Source: an uncultured Acidovorax sp. (GTDB lineage Bacteria; Pseudomonadota; Gammaproteobacteria; Burkholderiales; Burkholderiaceae_C). Taken from it: DNA of 52,237 nucleotides. A program made the translations under genes and the position numbers. The notes beneath the pieces are model-generated. The model did not search any database. It was not told the DNA's origin and saw only the letters and a list, made by a program, of their open reading frames with translations. The stretch is taken from positions 1 to 52,237 of the forward strand of contig CAJYHL010000070.1 of the NCBI GenBank assembly GCA_913774625.1, in the 5' to 3' direction. Position 1 is the stretch's first letter. The number at the start of each line of letters is the position of its first letter. Below are positions 17,938-26,447 of this stretch, in pieces.

Positions 17938-17966
17938 CTTTAGATTCGGCGGGCGCTCACGACAAT
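17938..17966 (+). promoter_or_regulatory. Candidate early/middle class promoter of flhBAF-fliA
   Basis: CTTTAG-N17-GACAAT is followed by CG and preceded by CTATTCGGC. The same arrangement occurs before flgB (26357-26385: CTTTAG-N17-CACAATCG, preceded by TTCTTCGCG). The weak -35 with a fair -10 suits an activator-dependent sigma-70 promoter such as an FlhDC target. That is inference. Confidence 0.5.
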
Positions 17967-17989
17967 CGGCATGACCCCAATGCCCTGCC

Positions 17990-19183
17990 ATGAGCTCCAG
18001 CCAAGACAAATCCCTACCCGCGACCGAGCAGCGCCTGCGCCAGGTGCGCAAGGACGGCCAGGCCGCGCGCTCGCGCGACCTGTCCCACATCGCCATCCTG
18101 GGCATGGGAGCCGCGGCGGTGCTGATGCTGATGCCCTACCTCATGGAGCATCTGCAGCGCGCCATGAGCCGCCAGCTGACGTTCAACGCGGCCACGGTGC
18201 AGGCCTCGGGCAGCATGCTGACACGCCTCTCGGAGATGGCGCTGATCGGCCTGGCGGCCTGCGTGGCCTTCGCGCTGCTGACCAGCGTGGCCGCCATCGG
18301 CAGCGCCATCGCCTCGGGCGGCTGGATCTACAGCTTCAAGCCGCTGTCGCCGCAGTTCGGCCGCCTCAACCCGCTCTCGGGCTTCTCCAACCTGTTTTCC
18401 AAGCAGCAGATGGTCACCGTGGCCAAGATGGTGCTGATGACCGGCATCCTCGCCGCCGTGGCCTGGCATTTCATGAGCTCCAGCATCGAGAAGGTGGCCA
18501 TGCTGGTGCTGCAGCCATCGCCGGTCGCCATCCGCCATGCGGCCGACTGGATCACCTCGGGCATGGTGCTGCTGCTGCTGGTGGTGTTCATCGCGGCCGT
18601 GATCGACGTTCCGCTGCAGCTCTTCTTCTTCAAGTCCAAGCAGAAGATGTCGCACGAGGAAGTGAAGCAGGAGCACAAGCAGTCCGACGGCAACCCCGAG
18701 GTCAAGGGCCGCATGCGCCAGCGCGCGCGCGAAATCGCCAACCGCTCCAGCGTGGCCAACGTGCCCAAGGCCGACTTCGTGGTGATGAACCCCACCCACT
18801 ACGCCGTGGCGCTGAAGTACGACGAGGCCACAATGAGCGCGCCGCAGGTCATCTCCAAGGGCACGGACATGCTGGCCTTCCGCATCCGCGACCTGGCCAA
18901 CCAGCATGCCGTTCCGGTGCTGCAGTCGCCCATGCTGGCTCGCGCGCTCTACGCCAATGCCGACCTGGAGCAGCCCATTCCCGCCCAGCTGTACGCGGCG
19001 GTGGCCCAGGTACTGGCCTACGTCTATCGCCTGAAGGCTGCGCTGCGCGGCGAAGGCCGCATGCCCGAGCAGCAGCCCGACCCCTACGTGCCGCCCGAAC
19101 TCGACCCCCTCACGCGGACCGCAGCGGCCGCCTCCACCGCCGTTAACGCCGTTACCGGCGCCGCAAAGGTTGACGCGCCATGA
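17990..19183 (+). CDS. flhB: Flagellar export apparatus protein FlhB
   Basis: A 397-residue inner-membrane component of the type III export gate that switches substrate from rod-hook to filament type. Four hydrophobic segments lie in the first 210 residues. The cytoplasmic domain carries the autocleavage motif NPTH at 267-270, and the preceding NRSSVANVPKADFVVM is typical. The C-terminal tail (about 355-397) is longer and Ala/Pro-rich. The start at 17990 gives the usual SSSQDKSLPATEQRLRQVRKDGQ N-terminus. flhA overlaps its stop by 4 bases (ATGA), indicating coupled translation. Confidence 0.97.
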   Translation: MSSSQDKSLPATEQRLRQVRKDGQAARSRDLSHIAILGMGAAAVLMLMPYLMEHLQRAMSRQLTFNAATVQASGSMLTRLSEMALIGLAACVAFALLTSVAAIGSAIASGGWIYSFKPLSPQFGRLNPLSGFSNLFSKQQMVTVAKMVLMTGILAAVAWHFMSSSIEKVAMLVLQPSPVAIRHAADWITSGMVLLLLVVFIAAVIDVPLQLFFFKSKQKMSHEEVKQEHKQSDGNPEVKGRMRQRAREIANRSSVANVPKADFVVMNPTHYAVALKYDEATMSAPQVISKGTDMLAFRIRDLANQHAVPVLQSPMLARALYANADLEQPIPAQLYAAVAQVLAYVYRLKAALRGEGRMPEQQPDPYVPPELDPLTRTAAAASTAVNAVTGAAKVDAP

Positions 19184-21264
19184 AAACGCTTTCGATGAAC
19201 ACGGTCCGCCAGTGGGCGGGCGGCAACTCCTCCATGCTGCAGGGCATGTCGGCGCCGCTGCTGGTGGTGGCCATCCTGGCATTGATGGTGCTGCCCATCC
19301 CGGCCTGGCTGCTGGACACCTTCTTCACCCTGAACATCGCCACCGCGCTGATGGTGATGATGGTGGCGGCCTACATGATCCGGCCGCTGGATTTCGCCGC
19401 CTTCCCGTCGGTGCTGCTGCTGACCACGCTGATGCGCCTGTCGCTGAACGTGGCCTCCACCCGCGTGGTGCTGCTGGAAGGCCATACCGGCCCGGGCGCC
19501 GCCGGCGCGGTGATCGAGGCCTTCGGCCACTTCCTGATCGGCGGCAACTTCGGCGTGGGCCTGATCGTGTTCGCCATCCTGGTGGTCATCAACTTCGTGG
19601 TGGTGACCAAGGGCGCCGAGCGCATCGCGGAAGTCTCGGCCCGCTTCACCCTGGACGCCATGCCCGGCAAGCAGATGGCGGTGGACGCCGACCTGAGCGC
19701 CGGCCTGATCGACGAGAAGGAAGCCCGCCGCCGCCGCGCCGAAGTGGCGGAGGAAGCCAACTTCTTCGGCTCCATGGACGGTGCCTCCAAGTTCGTGCGC
19801 GGCGACGCGGTCGCCGGCATCCTGATCCTGATCATCAACATCGTGGGCGGCTTCGCCATCGGCATGCTGCAGCACGACCTGTCGGCGTCCCAGGCCGCCA
19901 ACAGCTACATCCTGCTGGCGGTGGGCGATGCGCTGGTGGCGCAGATCCCCGGCCTGCTGATCTCGGTGGCGGCCGCCATGGTGATATCGCGCGTGGGCAA
20001 GGAAGAGGACATGGGCCGCCAGATCGTGCAGCAGCTCTTCATGTCGCCGCGCGTGCTGGGCGTGACGGCCGGCATCCTGGTCCTGCTGGGCCTGATCCCC
20101 GGCATGCCGCACGTGGTCTTCCTGGTGATGGGCGGGTGCCTCGGCTACGGCGCCTGGCTGCTGATGCAGCATCAGAAGCGTCCGGCCCCGGTCGAGGAAG
20201 CGCCCGCGCCGGTCGCCGACGGCGAGGCCACCTGGGACGACCTGCAGCCCGTGGACCTGCTGGGCCTGGAGCTGGGCTACCGCCTGATCGCGCTGGTGGA
20301 CAAGAACCGTCAGGGCGACCTGCTCACCCGCATCAAGGGCGTGCGCCGCAAGTTCGCACAGGAGGTGGGCTTCCTGCCGCCGGCCGTCCACGTGCGCGAC
20401 AACCTGGAGCTCAAGCCCAGTGCCTACCGCATCACGCTGCGCGGCGTGGTGGTGGGCGAAGGCGAAGCCTTCCCCGGCATGTTCCTGGCCATCAACCCGG
20501 GCGGCATCTCCACGCCGCTGATCGGCACGCCCACGACCGACCCGGCCTTCGGCCTGCCGGCGCACTGGATCGACGACCACCAGAAGGAAGCGGCACAAAT
20601 GGCCGGTTTTACGGTCGTTGATTCGGAAACCGTGATGGCCACCCATTTGTCACACTTGATGCAAGTGCAGGCCGCCAAGCTGCTCAGCCGTACCGAGACG
20701 CAGCAGCTGGTGGAGCACGTGACCCGCCTGGCACCCAAGCTCATCGAAGAAGTCGTACCCAAAATGGTCTCCATCGCCACGTTCCAGAAAGTCCTCCAGC
20801 TGCTGCTGGAAGAGTCTGTGCACATCCGCGATATCCGGACCATCATCGAAACGCTGGCCGAGCACGCCGGCGCCATCACCGACCCGGTGGAGCTGGCGCG
20901 CCGCGTGCGCATCGCGCTCTCGCCGGCCATCGTTCAGCAGATCTACGGCCCGGTGCGCGAGCTCAACGTGATCGCCATCGAACCCGGCCTGGAACGCCTG
21001 CTGGTGCAGGCCCTGGGCAACCCCGGCGGCTCGTCGCTGGACCCCGGCGTGGCCGACATCCTGACCCAGAAGGCCGCCGAGGTCGCCATGAAGCAGGAGG
21101 AGATGGGCCTGCCCGCCTGCCTGCTGGTGCCCGACCCCATCCGCAATGCCATCGCCCGGCTGGTGCGCCGGGTGGCGCCCCGGCTGCAGGTGCTCGCCCA
21201 CAGCGAGATCCCTGAAACGCACACCATCCGCATCGGCCCGATCCTCAAAGGTGCATCCGCATGA
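19180..21264 (+). CDS. flhA: Flagellar export gate protein FlhA
   Basis: A 694-residue FHIPEP-family protein. It forms the nonameric ring of the export gate, docks chaperone-substrate complexes and uses the proton motive force. About eight membrane helices fill the first 330 residues, with the family block LMRLSLNVASTRVVLLEGH and a cytoplasmic loop VDADLSAGLIDEKEARRRR. The C-terminal docking domain includes PAVHVRDNLELKPSAYRI and ETHTIRIGPI. It overlaps flhB and flhF by 4 bases each. Length is normal. Confidence 0.98.
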   Translation: MKTLSMNTVRQWAGGNSSMLQGMSAPLLVVAILALMVLPIPAWLLDTFFTLNIATALMVMMVAAYMIRPLDFAAFPSVLLLTTLMRLSLNVASTRVVLLEGHTGPGAAGAVIEAFGHFLIGGNFGVGLIVFAILVVINFVVVTKGAERIAEVSARFTLDAMPGKQMAVDADLSAGLIDEKEARRRRAEVAEEANFFGSMDGASKFVRGDAVAGILILIINIVGGFAIGMLQHDLSASQAANSYILLAVGDALVAQIPGLLISVAAAMVISRVGKEEDMGRQIVQQLFMSPRVLGVTAGILVLLGLIPGMPHVVFLVMGGCLGYGAWLLMQHQKRPAPVEEAPAPVADGEATWDDLQPVDLLGLELGYRLIALVDKNRQGDLLTRIKGVRRKFAQEVGFLPPAVHVRDNLELKPSAYRITLRGVVVGEGEAFPGMFLAINPGGISTPLIGTPTTDPAFGLPAHWIDDHQKEAAQMAGFTVVDSETVMATHLSHLMQVQAAKLLSRTETQQLVEHVTRLAPKLIEEVVPKMVSIATFQKVLQLLLEESVHIRDIRTIIETLAEHAGAITDPVELARRVRIALSPAIVQQIYGPVRELNVIAIEPGLERLLVQALGNPGGSSLDPGVADILTQKAAEVAMKQEEMGLPACLLVPDPIRNAIARLVRRVAPRLQVLAHSEIPETHTIRIGPILKGASA

Positions 21265-22832
21265 ACATCAAACGCTTCCACGCCCCCACGTCGCGCGAGG
21301 CTCTGGCCAAGGCGCGCATGGCATTCGGCGAAGGTACCCTGATCCTCTCCAACCGCCCCGTGGCGAACGGCGTGGAAGTGGTGGCGACGGCCGAGGACAC
21401 GCTCTCCAGCCTGGAGGCGGGCCCGGAATCGGCCCCCGCTCCGCTGACGCCCGCGCCGGCAGCCAAGGTCGCGGCGCCCACGGCCCGGCGCCTGCACGAG
21501 CGCGCCTCCGACATGGCGGCCGAAACGCGCGCGCGCATGCCCTCGCGCCCGCAGCCGTTCGACAACGGCCGCGCCGCCATCCAGCAGGACACCGAGCAAC
21601 TGGCCATGAGCACGCTCTCGTTCCAGGACTACGTGCGCGAGCGCATGCTGCGCCGCCGCCACGAGGCCCTGAACGGCGGCGCCAGCGCCGCCGCCCCCGC
21701 TGCGATGCCGCATGAGCCGCAGCGCCCGGCCTACGCGCCCGAGCCGCGCGAACAGCAGCGCCTGGCCGCCGCGCCGCAGGCCGCGCCCGTGGCCCGCCAC
21801 AACCCGCTGCGCTCCATCCCCATGGACCTGCCCGAGCCGCCGCCCCGCCGCGCCGCCGCCGCGGCAGCCCCGGCCATGGCGCCGCAAGGGCTCATCAACG
21901 AGCTGCAGTCCATGCGCGAGCTGATCGAAGACCGCTTCAACACGCTGACCTGGCTGGGCCAGGCGCGCCAGGACCCGATCCAGTCCAATCTGATGCTCAA
22001 GCTGATCCGCGCCGGCTACTCGCCCGCCCTGGCGCGCGGCGTGCTCGAACGCATGCCCGAGGACCTGTCCGCCGGCCATGCCGTGCGCTGGCTGATGGAA
22101 GTGCTGGAGCGCAACCTGCGCACCGACTCGCATGCCCGGCCCATCTACGAGGAAGGCGGCATCTTCGCCATGGTGGGCTCCACCGGCGTGGGCAAGACCA
22201 CCACCACCGCCAAGCTGGCCGCCCTGTGCGCCCGCATCCACGGTCCCGGCAGCGTGGGCCTCATCACTCTGGACACCTACCGCGTGGGCGCCCACGAACA
22301 GCTGCGCACCTATGGCCGCATGCTGGGCATCGTGGCCCATCTGGCGCACGACCGCGCCGCGCTGCAGGACCTGCTGGGCCTGCTCAGCAACAAGAAGATG
22401 GTGCTCATCGACACCACCGGCGTGGCCCCGCGCGACCCCCGCAAGCGCGACATGCTCGACGTGCTGAACCTGCCCGCCGTCAACCGCCTGCTGGTGCTCA
22501 ACGCCGGCTGCCACGGCGACACGCTGGACGACGTGCTGGGCGCCTTCAAGACCGCCGGCTCGCAGCAGGCCATCCTCTCCAAGGTGGACGAGGCCGTGAA
22601 GCTCGGCCCCTCCATCGACGCGCTGATCCGCCACCAGATGGTGCTGCGCGGCGTGACCAACGGCCAGCGCGTGCCCGAAGACTGGGAAGCCGCGGACGCC
22701 CGCAAGCTGGTCAGCGCCTCCATGCGCTCGCCTGCCAAGTCCGCCTTCGACCCCAAGGCCGCCGACCTGAACTTCTTCTTCTCGCAGTCGCCGGAGCTGT
22801 CCGCCGAGAGAGGCCTGGCCGATGTTGCTTGA
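21261..22832 (+). CDS. flhF: Flagellar SRP-like GTPase FlhF
   Basis: A 523-residue GTPase of the SRP54/FtsY group that sets flagellar position and number, usually at a pole. The N-terminal B domain (MNIKRFHAPTSREALAKARMAFGEGTLILSN) is followed by a long low-complexity Ala/Pro/Arg linker (about 50-205), an N domain and the G domain. The P-loop is GSTGVGKTT (about 306-314), with IDTTGVAPRD as G3 and SKVDEAVKLG in the G4 position. The linker is longer than in many homologues. The next gene starts 11 bases before its stop. FlhF normally works with the MinD-like ATPase FlhG, and the neighbour here is a degenerate version. Confidence 0.96.
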   Translation: MNIKRFHAPTSREALAKARMAFGEGTLILSNRPVANGVEVVATAEDTLSSLEAGPESAPAPLTPAPAAKVAAPTARRLHERASDMAAETRARMPSRPQPFDNGRAAIQQDTEQLAMSTLSFQDYVRERMLRRRHEALNGGASAAAPAAMPHEPQRPAYAPEPREQQRLAAAPQAAPVARHNPLRSIPMDLPEPPPRRAAAAAAPAMAPQGLINELQSMRELIEDRFNTLTWLGQARQDPIQSNLMLKLIRAGYSPALARGVLERMPEDLSAGHAVRWLMEVLERNLRTDSHARPIYEEGGIFAMVGSTGVGKTTTTAKLAALCARIHGPGSVGLITLDTYRVGAHEQLRTYGRMLGIVAHLAHDRAALQDLLGLLSNKKMVLIDTTGVAPRDPRKRDMLDVLNLPAVNRLLVLNAGCHGDTLDDVLGAFKTAGSQQAILSKVDEAVKLGPSIDALIRHQMVLRGVTNGQRVPEDWEAADARKLVSASMRSPAKSAFDPKAADLNFFFSQSPELSAERGLADVA

Positions 22833-23628
22833 TACCGGACTGCACCAGGGCGCCAGCCTCTACAGCGTGACGCCGCAGGCCGACCTGCGCCTGCTGGCCG
22901 TGCTGAACCAGCCAGACGCCAGCATGGGCCTGGAAACGCTGTGGCAGATCTGCTCCAGCCTGCAGCGGCTGGGCTACCCCGTAGTGGTGCTGGACGGCAC
23001 CGCCCGCGAGACCGGCAGCGCGCCGGGACTGCAGCAGCTGCTGGCCGCCACCGACTGGCAGGGCGGAAGCCTCTCGCGCGGCGCATCGCACACCGCCTCG
23101 CTGGCCGTGGTGCCGGCCGCGCACGGCATGCGCCAGCTGGCAGAGCAAGCCGCGTGGAACGACACCGCCGTGCTGCAGCGTCTGCACCCGCTCTTTCGCG
23201 CCTATGCCCTGGTCGTCGCCTACGGGCCCCAGCAGGTCATGGCGCCCATCCTGCGGGGCAGCGCCGTGCTGCCGCTGGTGATGGCCGAGCCGGGCGCGCA
23301 CGGCGTGGAGCAGTGCTACCGCCAGTTGAAGCACATGGCCGTCCATGCCGGCCTGCAGTGCACCGTGGCCTCGGTGGTCCAGCCCGGGCCCTACGAAGCC
23401 CGCCGCACCCGCGTGGCCCGCGTCGCGCTGGATGCGTTGCAAAATTGCGCCGCCACCCATCTGGGCCACGCGCCCCGCACGACCATCGTGCGGGCCGGCA
23501 GCCCCCAGGACGTGCAGCGCCTGGCCTTGCAACTGCTGGAAAACGCATGCACCATGGGCACCGGCATGCCCGCACTGACCCACGACCATCCCTCGGAGCC
23601 CGCTGCGCATTTCGTCCGGAGCCACTGA
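22822..23628 (+). CDS. FlhG/FleN-position protein lacking the Walker A motif
   Basis: A 268-residue protein between flhF and fliA, exactly where FlhG (a MinD-like ATPase that limits flagellar number) normally lies. The N-terminal part LRLLAVLNQPDASMGLETLW and LQRLGYPVVVLDGTA follows the MinD layout, but the expected KGGVGKT P-loop is absent and replaced by QPDASMG. Later segments (ALVVAYGPQQVMAPILRGSAVLPLVMAEPG and VLDALQNC-like helices) keep the general fold pattern. It should therefore not bind ATP in the normal way. It overlaps flhF by 11 bases and ends 5 bases before fliA. It could be a non-ATPase regulator of FlhF or a decayed but maintained copy. Confidence 0.65.
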   Translation: MLLDTGLHQGASLYSVTPQADLRLLAVLNQPDASMGLETLWQICSSLQRLGYPVVVLDGTARETGSAPGLQQLLAATDWQGGSLSRGASHTASLAVVPAAHGMRQLAEQAAWNDTAVLQRLHPLFRAYALVVAYGPQQVMAPILRGSAVLPLVMAEPGAHGVEQCYRQLKHMAVHAGLQCTVASVVQPGPYEARRTRVARVALDALQNCAATHLGHAPRTTIVRAGSPQDVQRLALQLLENACTMGTGMPALTHDHPSEPAAHFVRSH

Positions 23629-23633
23629 CATCC

Positions 23634-24350
23634 ATGATGTACACCGCCAAAGGCCAGCTCGATCGCGATGCGCAACTCCGCCAGCACGTTCCCCTCGTGC
23701 GTCGGATCGCGCACCACATGATCGCCAAGCTCCCGCCCAACGTGGAGCTGGACGACCTCATCCAGGTCGGCATGATGGGCCTGTCCGAAGCACTGTCGCG
23801 CTATGAAGCCGCGCAGGGCGTGCAGTTCGAGACCTTCGCCAGCCAGCGCATCCGCGGCGCCATGCTCGACGAGCTGCGCGAAGGCGACTGGATGTCGCGC
23901 AGCTCGCGCAAGAGCCAGAAGGACATCGAGCACGCCGTGCAGCGCATGGAGCAGAAGCTCGGCCGCAGCCCGCTCGAATCCGAGATCGCCGAAGAGCTGG
24001 GCCTGTCGCTGGCCGACTACCAGTCGCTGCTGGGCAAGGTGCGCGGCACCCAGCTGGTCTATCTGGAAGACATGAGCCGGGGCGAGGACGAGGACAGCTT
24101 TCTGGACCGCCACGTGGCCGACCACGAGGCCGACCCCATGGCCGTGCTGCGCGACCAGCGCCTCAAGGCCTCGCTGGTGGAAGCCATCAAGACCCTGCCC
24201 GAGCGCGAGCAGTACATCATGGGCATGTACTACGAGCACGACATGAACCTGAAGGAAATCGCCGCCGTTTTGGGCGTGACGGAATCACGCGTCTGCCAGC
24301 TGCACAGCCAGTCGATCGCACGGCTGCGCGCCAAGATGCGCTCGCACTGA
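23634..24350 (+). CDS. fliA: Flagellar sigma factor FliA (sigma-28)
   Basis: A 238-residue sigma-70-family factor for late flagellar and motility genes. Region 2 is visible in LPPNVELDDLIQVGMMGLSEALSRYEA and FETFASQRIRGAMLDELREGDW; region 3 in VQRMEQKLGRSPLESEIAEELG; region 4 in LPEREQYIMGMYYEHDMNLKEIAAVLGVTESRVCQLHSQ. I took the first of two adjacent Met codons (23634). A longer upstream frame exists but overlaps the preceding gene and is not needed. The anti-sigma factor gene flgM is also in the window, as are five promoters FliA should read. Confidence 0.97.
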   Translation: MMYTAKGQLDRDAQLRQHVPLVRRIAHHMIAKLPPNVELDDLIQVGMMGLSEALSRYEAAQGVQFETFASQRIRGAMLDELREGDWMSRSSRKSQKDIEHAVQRMEQKLGRSPLESEIAEELGLSLADYQSLLGKVRGTQLVYLEDMSRGEDEDSFLDRHVADHEADPMAVLRDQRLKASLVEAIKTLPEREQYIMGMYYEHDMNLKEIAAVLGVTESRVCQLHSQSIARLRAKMRSH

Positions 24351-24362
24351 CCGCACCTTTAT

Positions 24363-24408
24363 CCAACGAAGCAAACAAAGGCCGACGCAAGTCGGCCTTT
24401 TTCGTTGG
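24363..24408 (+). terminator. Rho-independent terminator after fliA
   Basis: The core stem AAAGGCCGAC (24377-24386) pairs with GTCGGCCTTT (24391-24400) over a GCAA loop, with TTTTT at its end. Outer arms CCAACGAA/TTCGTTGG (24363-24370 and 24401-24408) extend it. It separates fliA from the convergent flgAMN genes and may act in both directions. Confidence 0.9.
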
Positions 24409-24446
24409 CGGAGACTGGAACCGGGGAAAGGGAAAGGCGGGAGGGC

Positions 24447-24812
24447 TCAGCCCGGACCGCGGTAGATGCGCGCCGCGGTCTGCGCGCGGCTGGCACCGTA
24501 GGTCACCACGCCCGGCGCCGGGGGCAGGAGGGATGCGGCCTGGCGCTCGGTCAGGGCCAGCACGCGGGCGAGCTGGTCGCGCAGCAGGGGCAGGCGGGTG
24601 CCGATGGCACGGATGCGGCGGGTCTGGCCCTCATCGGGAGCCTGGCCGCCCTGCCGCTGAGGACCGTCGCCCAGCGCCTGCGCCAGCGCGATGGCGGCAG
24701 AGCGCAGCTGCATGGAAGCCTTTTCGAGAGTCGGGGGATCGGTGGCCAGCAGGGCGTCCTGCACCTCCTGCAGCTGGGCCTCGACGGTGGAGAGAGTGGC
24801 TTCGAGGGACAT
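24447..24812 (-). CDS. flgN: Hook-associated export chaperone FlgN
   Basis: A 121-residue helical, Gln/Leu/Ala-rich protein. FlgN is the cytoplasmic chaperone for FlgK and FlgL. Sequence identity in this family is low, so the call rests on place (last gene of a flgA-flgM-flgN group), size and the helical pattern with a Pro/Gly-rich tail. FlgK and FlgL, its presumed clients, are encoded at 34163-37479. Confidence 0.78.
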   Translation of the reverse strand: MSLEATLSTVEAQLQEVQDALLATDPPTLEKASMQLRSAAIALAQALGDGPQRQGGQAPDEGQTRRIRAIGTRLPLLRDQLARVLALTERQAASLLPPAPGVVTYGASRAQTAARIYRGPG

Positions 24813-24886
24813 GGGGGACCGAGTCTAGGACGATTCGCTCGGCCGGACGCAGGAGACGAGACGGTGCGGGACGGGCCGACCGGTCT

Positions 24887-25216
24887 TCAGTTGCGCGAAC
24901 GCGAGCGGGAGAAGGTTTCTTCTGCGTTGGAGAGCAGCTTGTCGGCGACGGCGTCGGCATCCACCTTGAACGTGCCGTTCTCGATGGCGGCCTTCACGGC
25001 CTTGACCTTGCCGGCATCGAACTCGGCCGGGCCGCGTGCCGCCGCATCCACGCCGCGTGCGGCGTTGGAGAACGTGACGGGCACGCCAGCGGCGGCCGCA
25101 GAACTTGCGCCCTTGGTCGCGGCTTCCGCCGAGGGTGCGGGTGCCTTGGCCTGCTGCTGCTTGGCGGCAACCTGGGCGATGGCGTTCCCGATGTCTGAGT
25201 TGTTTCCAATCTTCAT
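24887..25216 (-). CDS. flgM: Anti-sigma-28 factor FlgM
   Basis: A 109-residue protein that binds FliA and blocks it until the hook is complete, then leaves through the flagellar channel. The N-terminus (MKIGNNSDI) and the C-terminal FliA-binding helices (DAGKVKAVKAAIENGTFKVDADAVADKLL) are characteristic; the middle is Ala-rich and probably disordered. I chose 25216 rather than the Met five codons upstream because homologues start MKI and GGAGAGAG lies 5-12 bases ahead. The sigma-28 promoter at 25261-25287 means FlgM is made by the factor it inhibits. Confidence 0.93.
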   Translation of the reverse strand: MKIGNNSDIGNAIAQVAAKQQQAKAPAPSAEAATKGASSAAAAGVPVTFSNAARGVDAAARGPAEFDAGKVKAVKAAIENGTFKVDADAVADKLLSNAEETFSRSRSRN

Positions 25217-25260
25217 AGCTCTCTCCACCACCCCGTCCGATGGGGGGCTCTGTAGCCATG

Positions 25261-25287
25261 TTTTCGGCCGTTCATGGGGGGACTTGA
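25261..25287 (-). promoter_or_regulatory. Sigma-28 (FliA) promoter of flgM-flgN
   Basis: On the minus strand it reads TCAAGTCC-N11-GCCGAAAA, 44 bases before the flgM start and just past the flgA stop. The -10 matches the consensus at 7 of 8. It gives a negative feedback loop on FliA. Confidence 0.82.
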
Positions 25288-25309
25288 GGCCTTTATTGAA
25301 GTCCGAAGG

Positions 25310-26134
25310 CTACAAAGCCGCTTCTATCGTTCCATCTCCGGACACAGTGCCACTGATGACTCGGCCATTGTCCATGCGGACGCGTATGTTCTGGCCGACA
25401 GCCCCGGCCGTGACGGCCTGGCCGGACGCGGTGACCGAGAAGCCGGGGCCCTGGGCCACGACCCGCACCTGCGTGCCGGCCTTGAACAGTTCGGGCGCGC
25501 GGACCATATTCTGGCGCAAGGCCTGGCCCGCGAGCAAATAGCGCGAGGCGACCAGGCCGACCCAGGATTCCTGCGTGGCCGCCACGGGGGCCGTCTCGGC
25601 CGCCCAGTCCACCTCGCTCTCGATGGCATTGGCCGCCGTCAGCACGGTGCCGGAAGGCACGTTGCCGGTCAGCACGAAGGCCGGCCCCCAGGCCTTGACG
25701 GTCACGGGCAGGAAGACGTTCCAGTGCGTGGCGCCGTCCAGGCAGCGCAGCCCCAGCCGGGTCCGGCCCCAGAGGCGCGATCCGATGGGCAGATAGGGTT
25801 CCACGCGGTTGCAGGGGGCCAGGCGCAGGCGCGGATCGAGCGAGCCGACGCTCACTTCCATGCGCAGCGGCATGGCATTGGCACCGCCCTGCACCTGTGC
25901 GGCCTGCACGGCGTCGTTGAGCCAGCGGGTGGACAGCGCCCCCAGGTCGCCGGACGGATCGGCGGCACTGCCCGCCTGTGGCTGCAATATCTGCTGCTGT
26001 TGCGGCGGCGGCTGCGTTGCCTGGGGTGCCGGCTGCTGCGCCCCTGCCGCCAGCGCCAGGCCTGCGCCCAGCGCCGCGGCAGCGGCGGCGCGCCAGGCGC
26101 GCGCGGGGAAAGAGGGTGTGTTGCTGCGGTTCAT
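25310..26134 (-). CDS. flgA: Flagellar P-ring assembly chaperone FlgA
   Basis: A 274-residue exported protein needed to assemble FlgI into the P-ring. The signal peptide is clear (basic NRSNTPSFPARAWR, then an Ala/Leu-rich core to about residue 34). The C-terminal SAF-like domain follows: LTGNVPSGTVLTAANAIESEVDW, SRYLLAGQALRQNMVRAPELFKAGTQVRVVAQGPGFSV, AVGQNIRVRM. The start at 26134 has a strong AGGAGGTGA site; an upstream in-frame Met is not needed. It is divergent from flgB across 313 bases. Confidence 0.93.
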   Translation of the reverse strand: MNRSNTPSFPARAWRAAAAAALGAGLALAAGAQQPAPQATQPPPQQQQILQPQAGSAADPSGDLGALSTRWLNDAVQAAQVQGGANAMPLRMEVSVGSLDPRLRLAPCNRVEPYLPIGSRLWGRTRLGLRCLDGATHWNVFLPVTVKAWGPAFVLTGNVPSGTVLTAANAIESEVDWAAETAPVAATQESWVGLVASRYLLAGQALRQNMVRAPELFKAGTQVRVVAQGPGFSVTASGQAVTAGAVGQNIRVRMDNGRVISGTVSGDGTIEAAL

Positions 26135-26356
26135 CGGGGTCACCTCCTGGGGACAGCGGATCTGCGCCATGGCAGAACGGACAGAGCGGGCGGAAAGCGG
26201 CGACCGCCCGGGCCGGCACGCGCGGACAGTCGCGGGCGAAAGAAAAAAGGGTGGGGCCGGAAAGCATCGCGATCCAGCGCATCACGGCAGCCACTGTAGG
26301 CCGGAGGGCGCGGACACGATGGGCCGAACTGCCCGCCGTTTCCCGCGTTCTTCGCG
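26135..26356. other. Divergent flgA-flgB control region
   Basis: No gene. This side carries the flgA ribosome site (next to 26134). I do not recognise a promoter for flgA on the minus strand. The flgB promoter candidate is at its right end. Middle class flagellar regulators would be expected to bind here. Confidence 0.45.
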
Positions 26357-26385
26357 CTTTAGGAAACCGGGGCGAATTCCACAAT
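26357..26385 (+). promoter_or_regulatory. Candidate early/middle class promoter of flgB operon
   Basis: CTTTAG-N17-CACAAT followed by CG, preceded by GTTCTTCGCG. It shares its -35, spacing, -10 and the preceding TTCG block with the flhB promoter (17938-17966). It lies about 60 bases before flgB. Confidence 0.5.
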
Positions 26386-26447
26386 CGCTGCACGCCAGAA
26401 GTCCGTGCGGACCCGAGGCCCCCGACCACCCCGAGAGCGAGGACGCC

